A stretch of 64,000 nt of DNA from Lachnospiraceae bacterium (GTDB lineage: Bacteria > Bacillota > Clostridia > Lachnospirales > Lachnospiraceae). Positions 45,901-54,332 of the stretch are shown in pieces. The position numbers and the translations under genes are program-made. The stretch spans positions 19,721 to 83,720 of the forward strand of contig JAFRLH010000078.1 in the NCBI GenBank assembly GCA_017431345.1, written 5' to 3'. The notes under the pieces were generated by a model. The model was not told the origin of the DNA and ran no database searches. It worked only from the letters and a program-made list of their open reading frames with translations. Position 1 is the first letter of the stretch, and each line of letters opens with the position of its first letter.

Positions 45901-48900
45901 GTTGGAAAATAAAGGATATAGCACAGATATAAAGACTTTATTCACTAACCCTACAGTACGGTCGCTGGCTCAAAAACTCAATTCAATCAAACCGAGACTC
46001 AACAATAATGAGGCTTCAGAGGATATTCCAGCAACTGCAGCGCAATTACGTGTATATACAGCACAAGCTTTGTTAGGAGGTACTGCATATAATGCCCCTT
46101 ATGTATTTCGGACGGAGTCAGTAGATCCAGAGCGATTACAGAAAGCAGTACAAGGACTTATCAATCGTCATGAATCACTCCGAACTTATTTTGAAGAACG
46201 GGATGGCATCCTTATGCAGGTTGTTGAACCGAATACTTCGATCAATATCGAGAAATTATGCAGTGACGATATAACTTCGTTTATTCGTCCATTTGATTTG
46301 AATAAGGCACCACTGATAAGGGTGGGATATTTCAAGAATACGGTAATGATTGATATGCATCATATCATTACAGATGGTAATTCTATGCCCATATTCTTTA
46401 AAGAATTGAATGAACTGTATATGGGGCGTGAATTAAAAAATGAACCAGTGCAATACAGGCAATTTGCGTTACAGCCTCAAGACTATACAGAAGACGAGAA
46501 GTACTGGTTGTCTGAATTTGCGGATTTACCTCCAGCGGTGGAACTTAACACTGATTTTAAAAGAAAGCAGGAAGGTGATAATCGTGGTAGTGTTCTTTAC
46601 GGGAATATTCCACTTGATTTCCACCGAGATGTGCAAACGATAAGCCGAAAGATGGGCATAACACCATATGTCTTTTATTTAGGTGCATTCTATATTTTAC
46701 TCTCAAAGTTTTCGGGAAATGAAGATATTACAGTAGGCATACCGATGAGCGGAAGGGAAGGATCTTTCCTACAGACAATTGGTATGTTTGTCAATACAGT
46801 AGTGTTACGCGCAAAGCCGGAAGGTTTGAAAACAATTGAACAGTTTTTATTAGAGCTTCGTGAAGTAGTAGTGAATGCTATGGAGCATCAAAGGTTTCCA
46901 TTTAATGAATTGGTTAAGAAACTAGGCTTGAATACTATTGAGAGTACGCCTTTGTTTAATAACATGTTTGCTTATCAGGACGAGGCGGTATTAGAAATTA
47001 GATTTGCTGATAAACCTGTTTCACTAATCCCTGTTCCAATAACGACTGCAAAATACGATTTCGTCTTTAGTATAATGCCAAGAAATAACGATGATCTCGT
47101 TATTATGATGGATTATAATTCCGCTTTATATAAAGAGACAACAATAGAAAGATTTATAGTTGCATATAAAGCGATATTGTCGCAGATGCTTAATACTCAG
47201 AAAAAAATACAAAAAGTTTCTGGATTAGATGACAGAGAATATCAAAGACTTATTGGCTTCAATAATACATTGAAGCCATATCCTAATGAGAAATGCATAC
47301 ACGAATTGTTTGAACAAGAGGTGATTAAATCACCAAGTAAAATTGCGCTCATAATGGATAATCAGGCTGTGACATATAAACAGCTAAATGAAAAAGCGAA
47401 TAGGATTGCACATGGACTAATTGCAATAGGCATAGGAACTGGAGATATTGTAGCTTTTATGCTACCTCGTTCGATAGACTTAGTAGCTGTTATACTTGGA
47501 ATTATAAAGTCTGGTGCCGCATATTTACCTATTGATTTAAATTATCCAGAAAAACGTATCGAATTTATGCTGTCAGACAGTCACGCTAAATTCAATATTA
47601 CAGAAAAAACATTGGATTCATTGATTTGTAATACTTGTGTAGAAAATCCATGTATAGAGGTATCAAGTAAAAACAACTGTTATTGTATTTATACATCAGG
47701 ATCAACTGGACAGCCCAAAGGTGTACTAATCAAACATCAGGGCATAGTCAATCTAGTATCAAATTTATTTGTTGCAAATAATTCAAAGCGGTATGATCGC
47801 ATTGGGCTAATGACAACAATTACTTTTGATGTAGCTTCTCAAGAGATATTTTCAACACTTCTACAAGGAAATACAGGGGTTATTTTACCTAGCCGTTCGG
47901 AAACGACAATAGATAAGATGATTAGGAATATTGTTGATAATCAAGTTGATGTTATCTATGCAACACCGACTTATTTCAAGGCATTAACAGATACACCTGA
48001 AAGAACAGATATGCTTTTGAATACTGTCAAAAAAGTTGTATTAGCTGGAGAGGTGTTTGACTTAAGTGAAAGCGTATTAAATAGCAAGCATAAAAAAAAT
48101 GTGGTTTTTGAAAATCAATATGGCCCGGCAGAGACACATGTAGTGACTATGGATACCTTTACTGGTGATCTCAATAATGTCACTATCGGAAAGCCAATAG
48201 CGAACACACAGATATATATAGTGGACAAATATATGCAACTTGTACCAACAAATGTTATTGGTGAGTTATGTATAGCTGGGGATGGGGTTGGTTCAGGCTA
48301 TCTGAATCGGCCAGACATGACAGATGAAAAATTTGTTGATAATCCATTTGGTGAAGGAAAGCTGTATAAAACTGGTGATCTTGCGTATTGGCGATATGAC
48401 GGGAAGCTTGTTTATGTAGGCAGAAATGATTTTCAGGTTAAGATTCGTGGCTTAAGGATAGAATTGGGAGAGATAGAAAATGCAATCTCTGCTATAGAAG
48501 GAATAACGCAGGCTGTGGTCGTAGTCCAAAAAGATGAAAACAACCGTCAACTGATATGTGCATTTTATTCTGGTGAAGAAAGGAGTGCAAAGGAGATTCG
48601 GGGCATAGTTAAGAATAAGCTACCGAAATATATGTTGCCGCACATATTTACATATTTGAATGAGATGCCGCTTACTTCTAGTGGTAAAATTGACCGAAAA
48701 CGATTGCCGGAAGTAAAAGTAGAAGAAATAGAAAATGAAACAGACTACATACAGCCAGAAGGAGAAATTGAGAAATTACTAGCTAGTTTAATGGAGCAGG
48801 TGCTGAATTACTCACCCATAGGGCGAGATGATGATTTCTTTGAATTGGGCGGAGACAGCTTGAAAGCTATTGAGTTTGTATCACTGGCTCATCAAAATGA

Positions 48901-50215
48901 ATTCGCTATTGAATTACAGAAGTTTTTTGAGAACTCGACCATTAGGAAGTTATCAGCTCATATCAATAAAACCAATGAATCATCATATTTCAGCTTTGAT
49001 GATAAGCAGTACGATTATTATAACCAACTGTTGAGGTATAACTGTAAAGCAATAGGGAATGAAAAAATAGGTGATACCCCCATAGGAAATCTCTTGTTGA
49101 CTGGAGCGACCGGATTCCTGGGAGCTCATCTTCTTGCTGATTATCTTGAGTACGACACGGGCAATGTATATTGTCTTGTACGTGGGAACACTATAGAAGA
49201 CAGCAAGAATCGGTTAGTTGAGAAACTTGAGTTTTATTTTGGAGACAAGTTCATATACAATGACCGTATTCATGTTCTTTGCGCCGATATTCAAAAAGAG
49301 CACCTTGGATTAAGTAAACAAGAATATGATCATATCATCTCAAATGTTAATACGGTGATTAATGCGGCTGCTGTAGTTAAGCATTATGGATCTTATGAGT
49401 TCTTTTATGATATTAATGTTTCTTCAGTAAAACGTCTTGTGGATTTTTGTGACGCCTCTGGGAGCAGATTGATCCATATATCTACTACAGGGATATTTAA
49501 TAACGTTTTGAATGAAGAAACTGATCAATTACAAAAAACAGTAGATAAAGAATATAATGAAACAGATTTCTATGTTGGTCAGTCTTTGGATAATGTATAT
49601 TCACGGAGTAAATTTGAAGCTGAAGCGGTTGTGTTAGAAGCAGTATCAAATGGTCTTAGCGCCAAGATTATGCGAATGGGTAATCTGACTAACAGGTACT
49701 CTGATGGTGCATTTCAAGCAAATTATGATACAAATGCATTCTTAAATCGAATCAAGGCTTTTCTTATCCTCAAAGCCTTACCGGAAAGTATGTTGAGTGA
49801 ATCAGTAGAGTTTACACCAATTGATGATGCTGCTAAAGCTGTCATGACTATTTCTAGGCATGCAAGTGAAAATCAGACTGTATTTCATGTTAAAAATACT
49901 CGTTTAATCGCCTTAGACCATCTGGTGGCGTACTTTAATGATTTGGGCTATGAGATGAGGGTGATTTCAGATGATGATTTTTATAGCTTATTAATGGAAA
50001 CAGCTAAAGGAAATAGTAGGAATAGTTACCTGAATGCATTTATTAGTGAGATGGACCAGCACTTACAACTAACTTTTGATAATTCTAAAATAGATGCCAA
50101 TTGTACTGAAAAGTATCTTAGAAATTTGGGCTTTGAATGGCATAAGATAGATTCATCATATATCTCACGATATGTCAAATACTTTGAAGCAATAGGATAC
50201 TTTAATTTAGTATGA
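42929..50215 (+). CDS. Dimodular NRPS with terminal reductase (C-A-T-C-A-T-R)
   Basis: This 2,428-residue synthetase has approximate domains C1 1-430, A1 450-940, T1 950-1010 (FFELGGDSLKAIEL), C2 1035-1430 (MHHIITDG), A2 1455-1930, T2 1945-2010 (FFELGGDSLKAIEF) and R 2050-2428. C1 has NHLIADAW in place of HHxxxDG but keeps the second, catalytic His, which fits an acyl-accepting starter domain. The reductase shows TGATGFLG (NADPH) and YSRSK (Tyr-x3-Lys) and should release an aldehyde or alcohol. By eye the ten-residue A2 code is near DVQYVAQVVK, similar to proline codes. A1 is near DTETIVEVCK, which I cannot assign. The expected product is N-acyl-Xaa-prolinal or a cyclised derivative. Confidence 0.92.
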   Translation: MTKYKLTTQQKNIWNLQKYYSDSSVSNICGTILYEKERDKWLLKKAVEIAAISHPALRVRFTLEEEPQQYISEEPVSIETRSFATEEEQDAYAERIAREPMELTDSCMCFFTVFNIGNKAGIIAKLNHLIADAWTLSLIADEVNETYERLAANAEEKETTTDGYLAHLESGEEYLRSARYEKDKAYWEEKYRAKPDETHIKLMNQADTGIEAKRITKEMSGELAEKIALYCEERNETEAVLLESAVLLYLIRINQENSNCTIGVPILNRNKAAEKRTAGMFISTMPLTVSIGRGATVRELIEKTDTTNREMLRHQRYPYEEILQDIRRKHEYSGSLYEVMVSIQNSRIHSEEGFRTKWYTNGYSEVPITISIDHRDREDGYIVTIDYQTRVFTQEEEVDILYNRIEYILRQLTEVENERKQIREISIIPEKEREKLLEEFNDTKANYPNDRCIHELFREQARREPEKTALVFEGRKFSYKELDEKSNALANYLREKGIRRNEVVPVIAQRDWRIIVAMLGVLKAGGAYMPVSPEYPEERIRTMEGIAQSRISLTYEYEGDHSAEGIDIGKFDFSTETGEIGNVNDSEDLCYIVFTSGSTGEPKGVCIKHENIVNTIKWRMENYHINDRQIVSIVSFTTDTFTEDILYSLLSGTVIYLIKDSQDGNTILSYLASTANSSVMTTPTFFSTLVSLYKGSYLCNEVILVGEQFDAATRNRLLAYVRFIHNEYGPSECAVCATYKNVSSQQTDVTIGKPISNVQIYILGEEQELLPIGVAGELCIAGAGVGKGYLNRPELTAERFIRNPYATEENGHGKVLYRTGDLARWKSDGEIEYLGRIDTQVKIRGLRIELGEIEGVMGQVEGIDLVAAAAKTDESGRQYLVGYYKSEKEIDEKALRERLSEKLPKYMVPNYFMRLKEMPMTLSGKIDRKRLPEIDVEEVESEADYVEPEGEIEKLLAGLMEQVLNYSPIGRDDDFFELGGDSLKAIELIAVLENKGYSTDIKTLFTNPTVRSLAQKLNSIKPRLNNNEASEDIPATAAQLRVYTAQALLGGTAYNAPYVFRTESVDPERLQKAVQGLINRHESLRTYFEERDGILMQVVEPNTSINIEKLCSDDITSFIRPFDLNKAPLIRVGYFKNTVMIDMHHIITDGNSMPIFFKELNELYMGRELKNEPVQYRQFALQPQDYTEDEKYWLSEFADLPPAVELNTDFKRKQEGDNRGSVLYGNIPLDFHRDVQTISRKMGITPYVFYLGAFYILLSKFSGNEDITVGIPMSGREGSFLQTIGMFVNTVVLRAKPEGLKTIEQFLLELREVVVNAMEHQRFPFNELVKKLGLNTIESTPLFNNMFAYQDEAVLEIRFADKPVSLIPVPITTAKYDFVFSIMPRNNDDLVIMMDYNSALYKETTIERFIVAYKAILSQMLNTQKKIQKVSGLDDREYQRLIGFNNTLKPYPNEKCIHELFEQEVIKSPSKIALIMDNQAVTYKQLNEKANRIAHGLIAIGIGTGDIVAFMLPRSIDLVAVILGIIKSGAAYLPIDLNYPEKRIEFMLSDSHAKFNITEKTLDSLICNTCVENPCIEVSSKNNCYCIYTSGSTGQPKGVLIKHQGIVNLVSNLFVANNSKRYDRIGLMTTITFDVASQEIFSTLLQGNTGVILPSRSETTIDKMIRNIVDNQVDVIYATPTYFKALTDTPERTDMLLNTVKKVVLAGEVFDLSESVLNSKHKKNVVFENQYGPAETHVVTMDTFTGDLNNVTIGKPIANTQIYIVDKYMQLVPTNVIGELCIAGDGVGSGYLNRPDMTDEKFVDNPFGEGKLYKTGDLAYWRYDGKLVYVGRNDFQVKIRGLRIELGEIENAISAIEGITQAVVVVQKDENNRQLICAFYSGEERSAKEIRGIVKNKLPKYMLPHIFTYLNEMPLTSSGKIDRKRLPEVKVEEIENETDYIQPEGEIEKLLASLMEQVLNYSPIGRDDDFFELGGDSLKAIEFVSLAHQNEFAIELQKFFENSTIRKLSAHINKTNESSYFSFDDKQYDYYNQLLRYNCKAIGNEKIGDTPIGNLLLTGATGFLGAHLLADYLEYDTGNVYCLVRGNTIEDSKNRLVEKLEFYFGDKFIYNDRIHVLCADIQKEHLGLSKQEYDHIISNVNTVINAAAVVKHYGSYEFFYDINVSSVKRLVDFCDASGSRLIHISTTGIFNNVLNEETDQLQKTVDKEYNETDFYVGQSLDNVYSRSKFEAEAVVLEAVSNGLSAKIMRMGNLTNRYSDGAFQANYDTNAFLNRIKAFLILKALPESMLSESVEFTPIDDAAKAVMTISRHASENQTVFHVKNTRLIALDHLVAYFNDLGYEMRVISDDDFYSLLMETAKGNSRNSYLNAFISEMDQHLQLTFDNSKIDANCTEKYLRNLGFEWHKIDSSYISRYVKYFEAIGYFNLV

Positions 50216-50377
50216 TGTACTATTAAACAAAGTCCATTAGTAGACTTGATGAAATTTCTTCTAAATATGAATTGAGTTTATAAAGATACTAATTGATTCA
50301 GATAGTGTAAAAGTTGTATTACTATTGAACAACGACAATAAGGGGAAAACAATTATTTCCAAACATAGGTGAAAAAT

Positions 50378-50602
50378 ATGATAGAAAAGGTAAGAGAGAT
50401 CCTAAAACAGTATACAGAAGTCGATAAGGACTGTATTACTGAAGAAGCCAATTTACAGAATGATCTTGGACTGAATTCGTTGGATGTTATAAATATTATA
50501 GTAGATTTCGAAGACGCTTATAATATCAGCATTCCTGATGAAGAAGTCAGAAATATGCTCACCGTGAAAGATATTATGAATTATCTTAGTACTCATATAT
50601 GA
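50378..50602 (+). CDS. Stand-alone acyl carrier protein
   Basis: The 74-residue protein from ATG 50378 (GTG 50369 is possible) is a carrier protein. NDLGLNSLDVINIIVDFEDAYNISIPDEE contains the phosphopantetheine Ser in LGLNSLD. Together with the acyl-AMP ligase it probably supplies the acyl starter to the first NRPS condensation domain. It ends the cluster. No phosphopantetheinyl transferase, exporter or regulator is encoded beside it, so those functions must come from the host. Confidence 0.85.
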   Translation: MIEKVREILKQYTEVDKDCITEEANLQNDLGLNSLDVINIIVDFEDAYNISIPDEEVRNMLTVKDIMNYLSTHI

Positions 50603-50698
50603 CCACCTATCGAAAGACGTTTGGCATATCAGGTCTTTATGCCTTTTGAATTAGGGCGTATCGATTTCTAATATCTGAGAGACAAAGACGCATCCATT

Positions 50699-50733
50699 CC
50701 TCCGGTTCGATTCGGGCCGGAGGATTCTTTTTT
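50699..50733 (+). terminator. Terminator of the NRPS cluster, repeat copy A
   Basis: CCTCCGG (50699-50705) pairs with CCGGAGG (50717-50723), followed by ATTCTTTTTT. The element with its surroundings (TTTTTTGCTCGGCTTAT) recurs at 56721 in chromosomal DNA. Confidence 0.75.
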
Positions 50734-50957
50734 GCTCGGCTTATATCATAGCTTGAGTGATTTCCAAGATACATGTATTCTCAGTAATTGTGCAAAGTCA
50801 CACTCCTATTTTACACTCATTGTAATTTAAAACAGATAAATGATAAATGGTATAACGGTAGAAGTAAAGAGACTCGAAAAAACACGGATGCACCGTGCCG
50901 GCATGGTAAATGCAAAGAATAAGGAGATTGCCCTGGCGGAATGCCAGAATGTAAAAA

Positions 50958-50998
50958 GGGACTCCATCGGCGTTTTTGATCCGATGGGGTTCCTTTTA
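50958..50998 (+). terminator. Strong hairpin terminator
   Basis: GGGACTCCATCGG (50958-50970) pairs with CCGATGGGGTTCC (50981-50993), 13 positions including G-T and T-G wobbles, around ten bases, followed by TTTT. No gene I can support lies between it and the NRPS terminator. It may belong to a lost gene. Confidence 0.65.
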
Positions 50999-51159
50999 TA
51001 AATATTGCGGTCGAAAAACTCAGTTGCTTTAGCAACTGGTTTCTAGAGGGACTACCTGATCATTCCTCTTCTGGTTCAACATGTTCTGATCCTAAGGAAC
51101 AACGTAGCCTTTTACCGTATTCCGGATCTTTGGAACGGCTGTCCATTTCGCGCTTCATC

Positions 51160-51180
51160 AGCACTGTATAGTGCTATAAT
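51160..51180 (+). promoter_or_regulatory. Promoter -10 with overlapping dyad for the M13 peptidase
   Basis: TATAAT (51175-51180) lies 75 bases before the gene. A perfect dyad AGCACT-GTAT-AGTGCT (51160-51175) ends inside the -10 box, where a bound repressor would block polymerase. No clear -35 box is seen, which suggests an activator or a weak promoter. Confidence 0.45.
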
Positions 51181-51254
51181 ATAAATACAGCAACAGATCT
51201 GAAAGGCAGTATCGCACAGGGAAAACTGTCAACAGAAGGGAAAAGGAGGAATCA

Positions 51255-53432
51255 ATGAAAAGATCATGGTTGACAACAGTCTGTGTTTTAGTGCTTACAG
51301 CCGCTATGGTAATCGGATGTGCTTACGTCCCGGTGCAGCAACCACCGGCGCAGCCCCCTGCGGCGACTGATAAAGAACAAGTGGAGCCAGCAGCAACCGA
51401 GGAAAAACAGGAAGAGGAGGCAGAGCCCGCAGAGACAGAAGATGACCAGACAACCAAAGACGCCCCGGCCGTCGAAGCCGCCCCGAAAGCCGATGAAGAA
51501 GATTCAACCCCCATCGACCCCGCCCTCGCCCGCAGCGGCAAGCCCTGGATTGACGCATCCGCCAAGGAAGCGCTCTCAGAGGACATGGAGCTCTCCCCGC
51601 GGGACAACTTCTATTTATATGTGAACTACGACTATCTGATGCGCCGCAAGAATGGCGAAAAGGACCCGAACGAGTCGTATGAAAAGATGCTCAGGGAGGT
51701 AAAGAGCCTTCTGGAGGACGACAAGGCAGAAGACCACTATGTGGAGCTCTCCCAGCAGTTTTACAAAGCCTTTATGGATGCCGATACAAGAAATAAGGAG
51801 GGCGTAGAGCCGCTCCGCCCTGTCATAGAGGACATCCGGAGCATCTCTTCCCTGGACGAGATGACGGAATTCCTGACGGACGCGGATCGCAGCATCAATG
51901 TTCCGCTGATGATCAGGCTGATGAAAACGAACGATGACGAAAAACCGGACAAATATGTGGGCAGCGTGTATTTCAGAAGCTTCATCGAGCTGTCTCTGGG
52001 AGACGGCACCGAGTATACGGAGCGCAGTGAGGAAGGGGAGAAAACTTACAAGGAGAACAAAGAGAGAATCACCGGGGACCTCGTGCAGCTCGGCTACAGT
52101 GAGGAGGACGCCGCGCAGGCTTATGATGATTTCATCGCTGTAGAGACGGTTCTCGCCTCCAAACTGGATTCCATGATGGACATCATGAAGGAAAGGGGCA
52201 AAAACGTAATCGAGAAGACGACCGCCGCCGAGATCTGCGAGATCATGGGAGATTATCCCATGGCAGGCATTATGGAGAGCAGAGGCTACAGCCCGGACGC
52301 CGAGTATATAATTGAAAACAGGGGCTATCTGAAGCTTGTCGGGGACTATTATAAGGAAGAGAACCTGGACCTGCTCAAAAACTACCATCTGGTGTCATTT
52401 CTTCTGAAATATGGCGGAGTGTGCAGAGTACCGGATCCGGAGTCACTGGAGGATTTTGAAACCATATTTGACCTGGTCAAGTATTATCTGTATGACATTC
52501 TGGACAATGCCTATCTGGCCAGATACGACAGATCGAAGGACCGCCAGATCCTGCTCGACTTTGGCGCGGAGATCAAGGACGTCTACGCCTCGATCATCAG
52601 AGAGGCCGACTGGATGAGCGAGGAGACGAAGGAAAAGGCCGTTGCCAAGCTCATGGATCTGAAGCTCCTTCTGCTTTACGGTGACCATCCGGTAGACTAC
52701 AGCTCTGTTGATTTCACAGACAAGAGCCTTCCGGAGATGCTCATGGCGCTGGATGCGTTCAGGGAGAAACGGGAGGCCTCTCTGGTAGGAGAAAAGGTGA
52801 TTCCCGACCAACGAGCTTTTACCTGGATGCCGACTTTGGAGAATAACGCGAGAGCTTTCCCTGAGATGAACGCGCTCATGTTCACCGTAGGAATCGTGGA
52901 TGGGTACGGAGACGTCTCCAAAATGAGCAAAGAAGAACTGTACGGCACCATCGGCTACGCCTTGGCCCACGAGATGAGCCACGATTTCGACGAAAACGGT
53001 TCTAAAATGGACATCAACGGCCGCCAGACCGACTGGTGGACGGAGGAGGAAAGAGCCGCCTTCGAGGCCAGAGTCCAGAAGGTGGTCGACTACTTCAACG
53101 GGATCACCGTCTTTGAAGGAGTCAATTGCGACGGCGAGATCCTCTCCGCGGAGGCAACGGCGGACATCACCGCCATCGAGGCGATCCTGAGGCTCGCCGA
53201 GAAGCAAGAGAACTTTGATTACGACGCGTTCTTCCGCGCTTACGCGAGGCAGCACGCCTACTCCTCCGACTATAAGTGGGAGCTGCACATTCTGGGCGAC
53301 GACCCGCATCCGCTGGCGTATCTGAGAACCAACGTCGTCCTGCAGCAGTTCGACGAATTCAACGAGACCTACGGCGTGCAAGAGGGCGACGCCATGTACC
53401 TGGCGCCGGAGGAGAGGATCCTTGTGTGGTGA
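51255..53432 (+). CDS. M13-family lipoprotein metallopeptidase
   Basis: The 725-residue protein is a neprilysin/PepO-type zinc peptidase. A lipobox (VIGC, Cys22) indicates attachment to the outer face of the membrane. A Pro/Glu-rich spacer of about 80 residues follows, then the M13 N-terminal domain (PRDNFYLYVNYDYL). The catalytic site is LAHEMSHDFDENGSKMD, with HExxH as HEMSH. SAEATADITAI supplies the third zinc ligand (Glu) and its Asp. It lies inside the transposon although its GC-rich codons resemble the host. M13 enzymes trim small peptides outside the cell. Its place after a peptide-aldehyde cluster may mean product processing, self-protection or chance. Confidence 0.88.
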   Translation: MKRSWLTTVCVLVLTAAMVIGCAYVPVQQPPAQPPAATDKEQVEPAATEEKQEEEAEPAETEDDQTTKDAPAVEAAPKADEEDSTPIDPALARSGKPWIDASAKEALSEDMELSPRDNFYLYVNYDYLMRRKNGEKDPNESYEKMLREVKSLLEDDKAEDHYVELSQQFYKAFMDADTRNKEGVEPLRPVIEDIRSISSLDEMTEFLTDADRSINVPLMIRLMKTNDDEKPDKYVGSVYFRSFIELSLGDGTEYTERSEEGEKTYKENKERITGDLVQLGYSEEDAAQAYDDFIAVETVLASKLDSMMDIMKERGKNVIEKTTAAEICEIMGDYPMAGIMESRGYSPDAEYIIENRGYLKLVGDYYKEENLDLLKNYHLVSFLLKYGGVCRVPDPESLEDFETIFDLVKYYLYDILDNAYLARYDRSKDRQILLDFGAEIKDVYASIIREADWMSEETKEKAVAKLMDLKLLLLYGDHPVDYSSVDFTDKSLPEMLMALDAFREKREASLVGEKVIPDQRAFTWMPTLENNARAFPEMNALMFTVGIVDGYGDVSKMSKEELYGTIGYALAHEMSHDFDENGSKMDINGRQTDWWTEEERAAFEARVQKVVDYFNGITVFEGVNCDGEILSAEATADITAIEAILRLAEKQENFDYDAFFRAYARQHAYSSDYKWELHILGDDPHPLAYLRTNVVLQQFDEFNETYGVQEGDAMYLAPEERILVW

Positions 53433-53622
53433 TCCCGGGAATCCAAAATTAGTGTGGAAGGCACAGGGGCGCTGAAATTTTTTTTACAGTTTCAGAACAG
53501 AAAAAGTCAAATGATTCTTCATTTAACTATGGAACAAAAACGATCCGACTTTGATGCTTCATATAGGATTTTACTCTGTTTGTAGATTCAATCGTTGCCC
53601 GTGAACTCTCTCAGGGCAAATC

Positions 53623-53657
53623 ATGGGCAGTTTGCCCTGTTTTTTTGCCAAGTGAGT
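53623..53657 (+). terminator. Intrinsic terminator after the M13 gene region
   Basis: AGGGCAAA (53623-53630) pairs with TTTGCCCT (53641-53648) around ten bases, followed by a T-run. The 636 bp from 53433 to 54068 otherwise hold AT-rich non-coding DNA, including a tandem AAGTGAGTACAG/AAGTGAGTACAA pair at about 53650-53673. No gene is supportable there. Confidence 0.75.
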
Positions 53658-54025
53658 ACAGAAGTGAGTACAATGGAAAAACGGATGAGGCGCAACCTCC
53701 TTATTTTACAGTGTTTTTCACATTTTGCTTAAAATTCGAATCACGTCGCTTCGAGATAGAAGGGTGTGAAAAATGAGAAATCGTTTTTCGCATCCTTTTT
53801 TGTATGCAGTTAACGTGAAGCTGTTTGTCGTTTTGTACAAACGAGTCCTGCCAAAATTTGACAATATCACAAAAGCACATAGTGAATTGTCTATTATGCA
53901 GAATTATTTGAACAAACTGTTAGCTACTTAAAATATTTATATTTCGATTGTTTGAAGTCACAAATTGTGACCTCAAAGGTGGATGGCAAAATAAGGTAAC
54001 AAAATCTTACGTGACTCTATAAAGC

Positions 54026-54067
54026 AAGAAGCTATCTAAGGAAACAAATCCTCAGGTGGCTTCTTTT
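54026..54067 (+). terminator. Long hairpin terminator near the transposon end
   Basis: AAGAAGCTATCTAAGGA (54026-54042) pairs with TCCTCAGGTGGCTTCTT (54049-54065), 17 positions with wobbles and one mismatch, around six bases. TTTT follows. It insulates the element from transcription toward yifB. Confidence 0.7.
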
Positions 54068-54212
54068 ATTGTGAAAAATATTTTCCTCATTTTTGAAAAA
54101 ACTTTTCCCCATTTTTGAAAAATATTTTTCTCGTTTTTGAAAAACTTTTTCCGCATTTTTGAAAAACCAAACATACTTTTTATGAAAAATTTTTCGTAGT
54201 TTCGTGAAAAGA
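54068..54212. repeat. AT-rich array with exact 22-bp period
   Basis: TTTTTGAAAAA begins at 54090, 54112, 54134 and 54156, exactly 22 bp apart. Variant units fit the same phase at about 54068, 54178 and 54200. Each unit also has a second T-tract half a period later (CTTTTTC), so A/T tracts recur about every 11 bp, near the DNA helical repeat. Such phased tracts bend DNA. The minus-strand frame here is low-complexity and not a gene. Confidence 0.8.
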
Positions 54213-54247
54213 AAAAACGGCAAAAAATAAGACCTTCCAAAAGAAAG

Positions 54248-54327
54248 GACATAATCAACTGAAAAATGGGTTATTAAAAATGCGGATTTGCGGGCTCAGA
54301 ATGGACATGATCAACTGAAAAATAACA
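54248..54327 (-). repeat. Transposon end with two TnsB-type sites
   Basis: Read inward from 54327 the end is TGTTATTTTT followed by CAGTTGATCATGTCC. A second copy, CAGTTGATTATGTCC, lies 56 bp further in (GACATAATCAA at 54248-54258, GACATGATCAA at 54304-54314). These match the core TTAATYATGTC of the other end. Wide spacing resembles the Tn7 left end. Confidence 0.88.
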
Positions 54328-54332
54328 GAGCA
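54328..54332. repeat. Target-site duplication, copy 2
   Basis: GAGCA directly follows the transposon tip AAAAATAACA and matches 13967-13971. Reading on from here, AAATTTCC restores the yifB frame. Confidence 0.95.

Noticed and set aside
53650-53673. Tandem GTGAGTACA pair as an attachment site of another integrative element
   Set aside because: Only two short copies, no integrase gene nearby and no matching partner site in the window.
54032-54223. Minus-strand frame rich in Phe, Lys and Asn
   Set aside because: It is produced by the 22-bp AT repeat; the residue pattern is low-complexity and no ribosome site fits.
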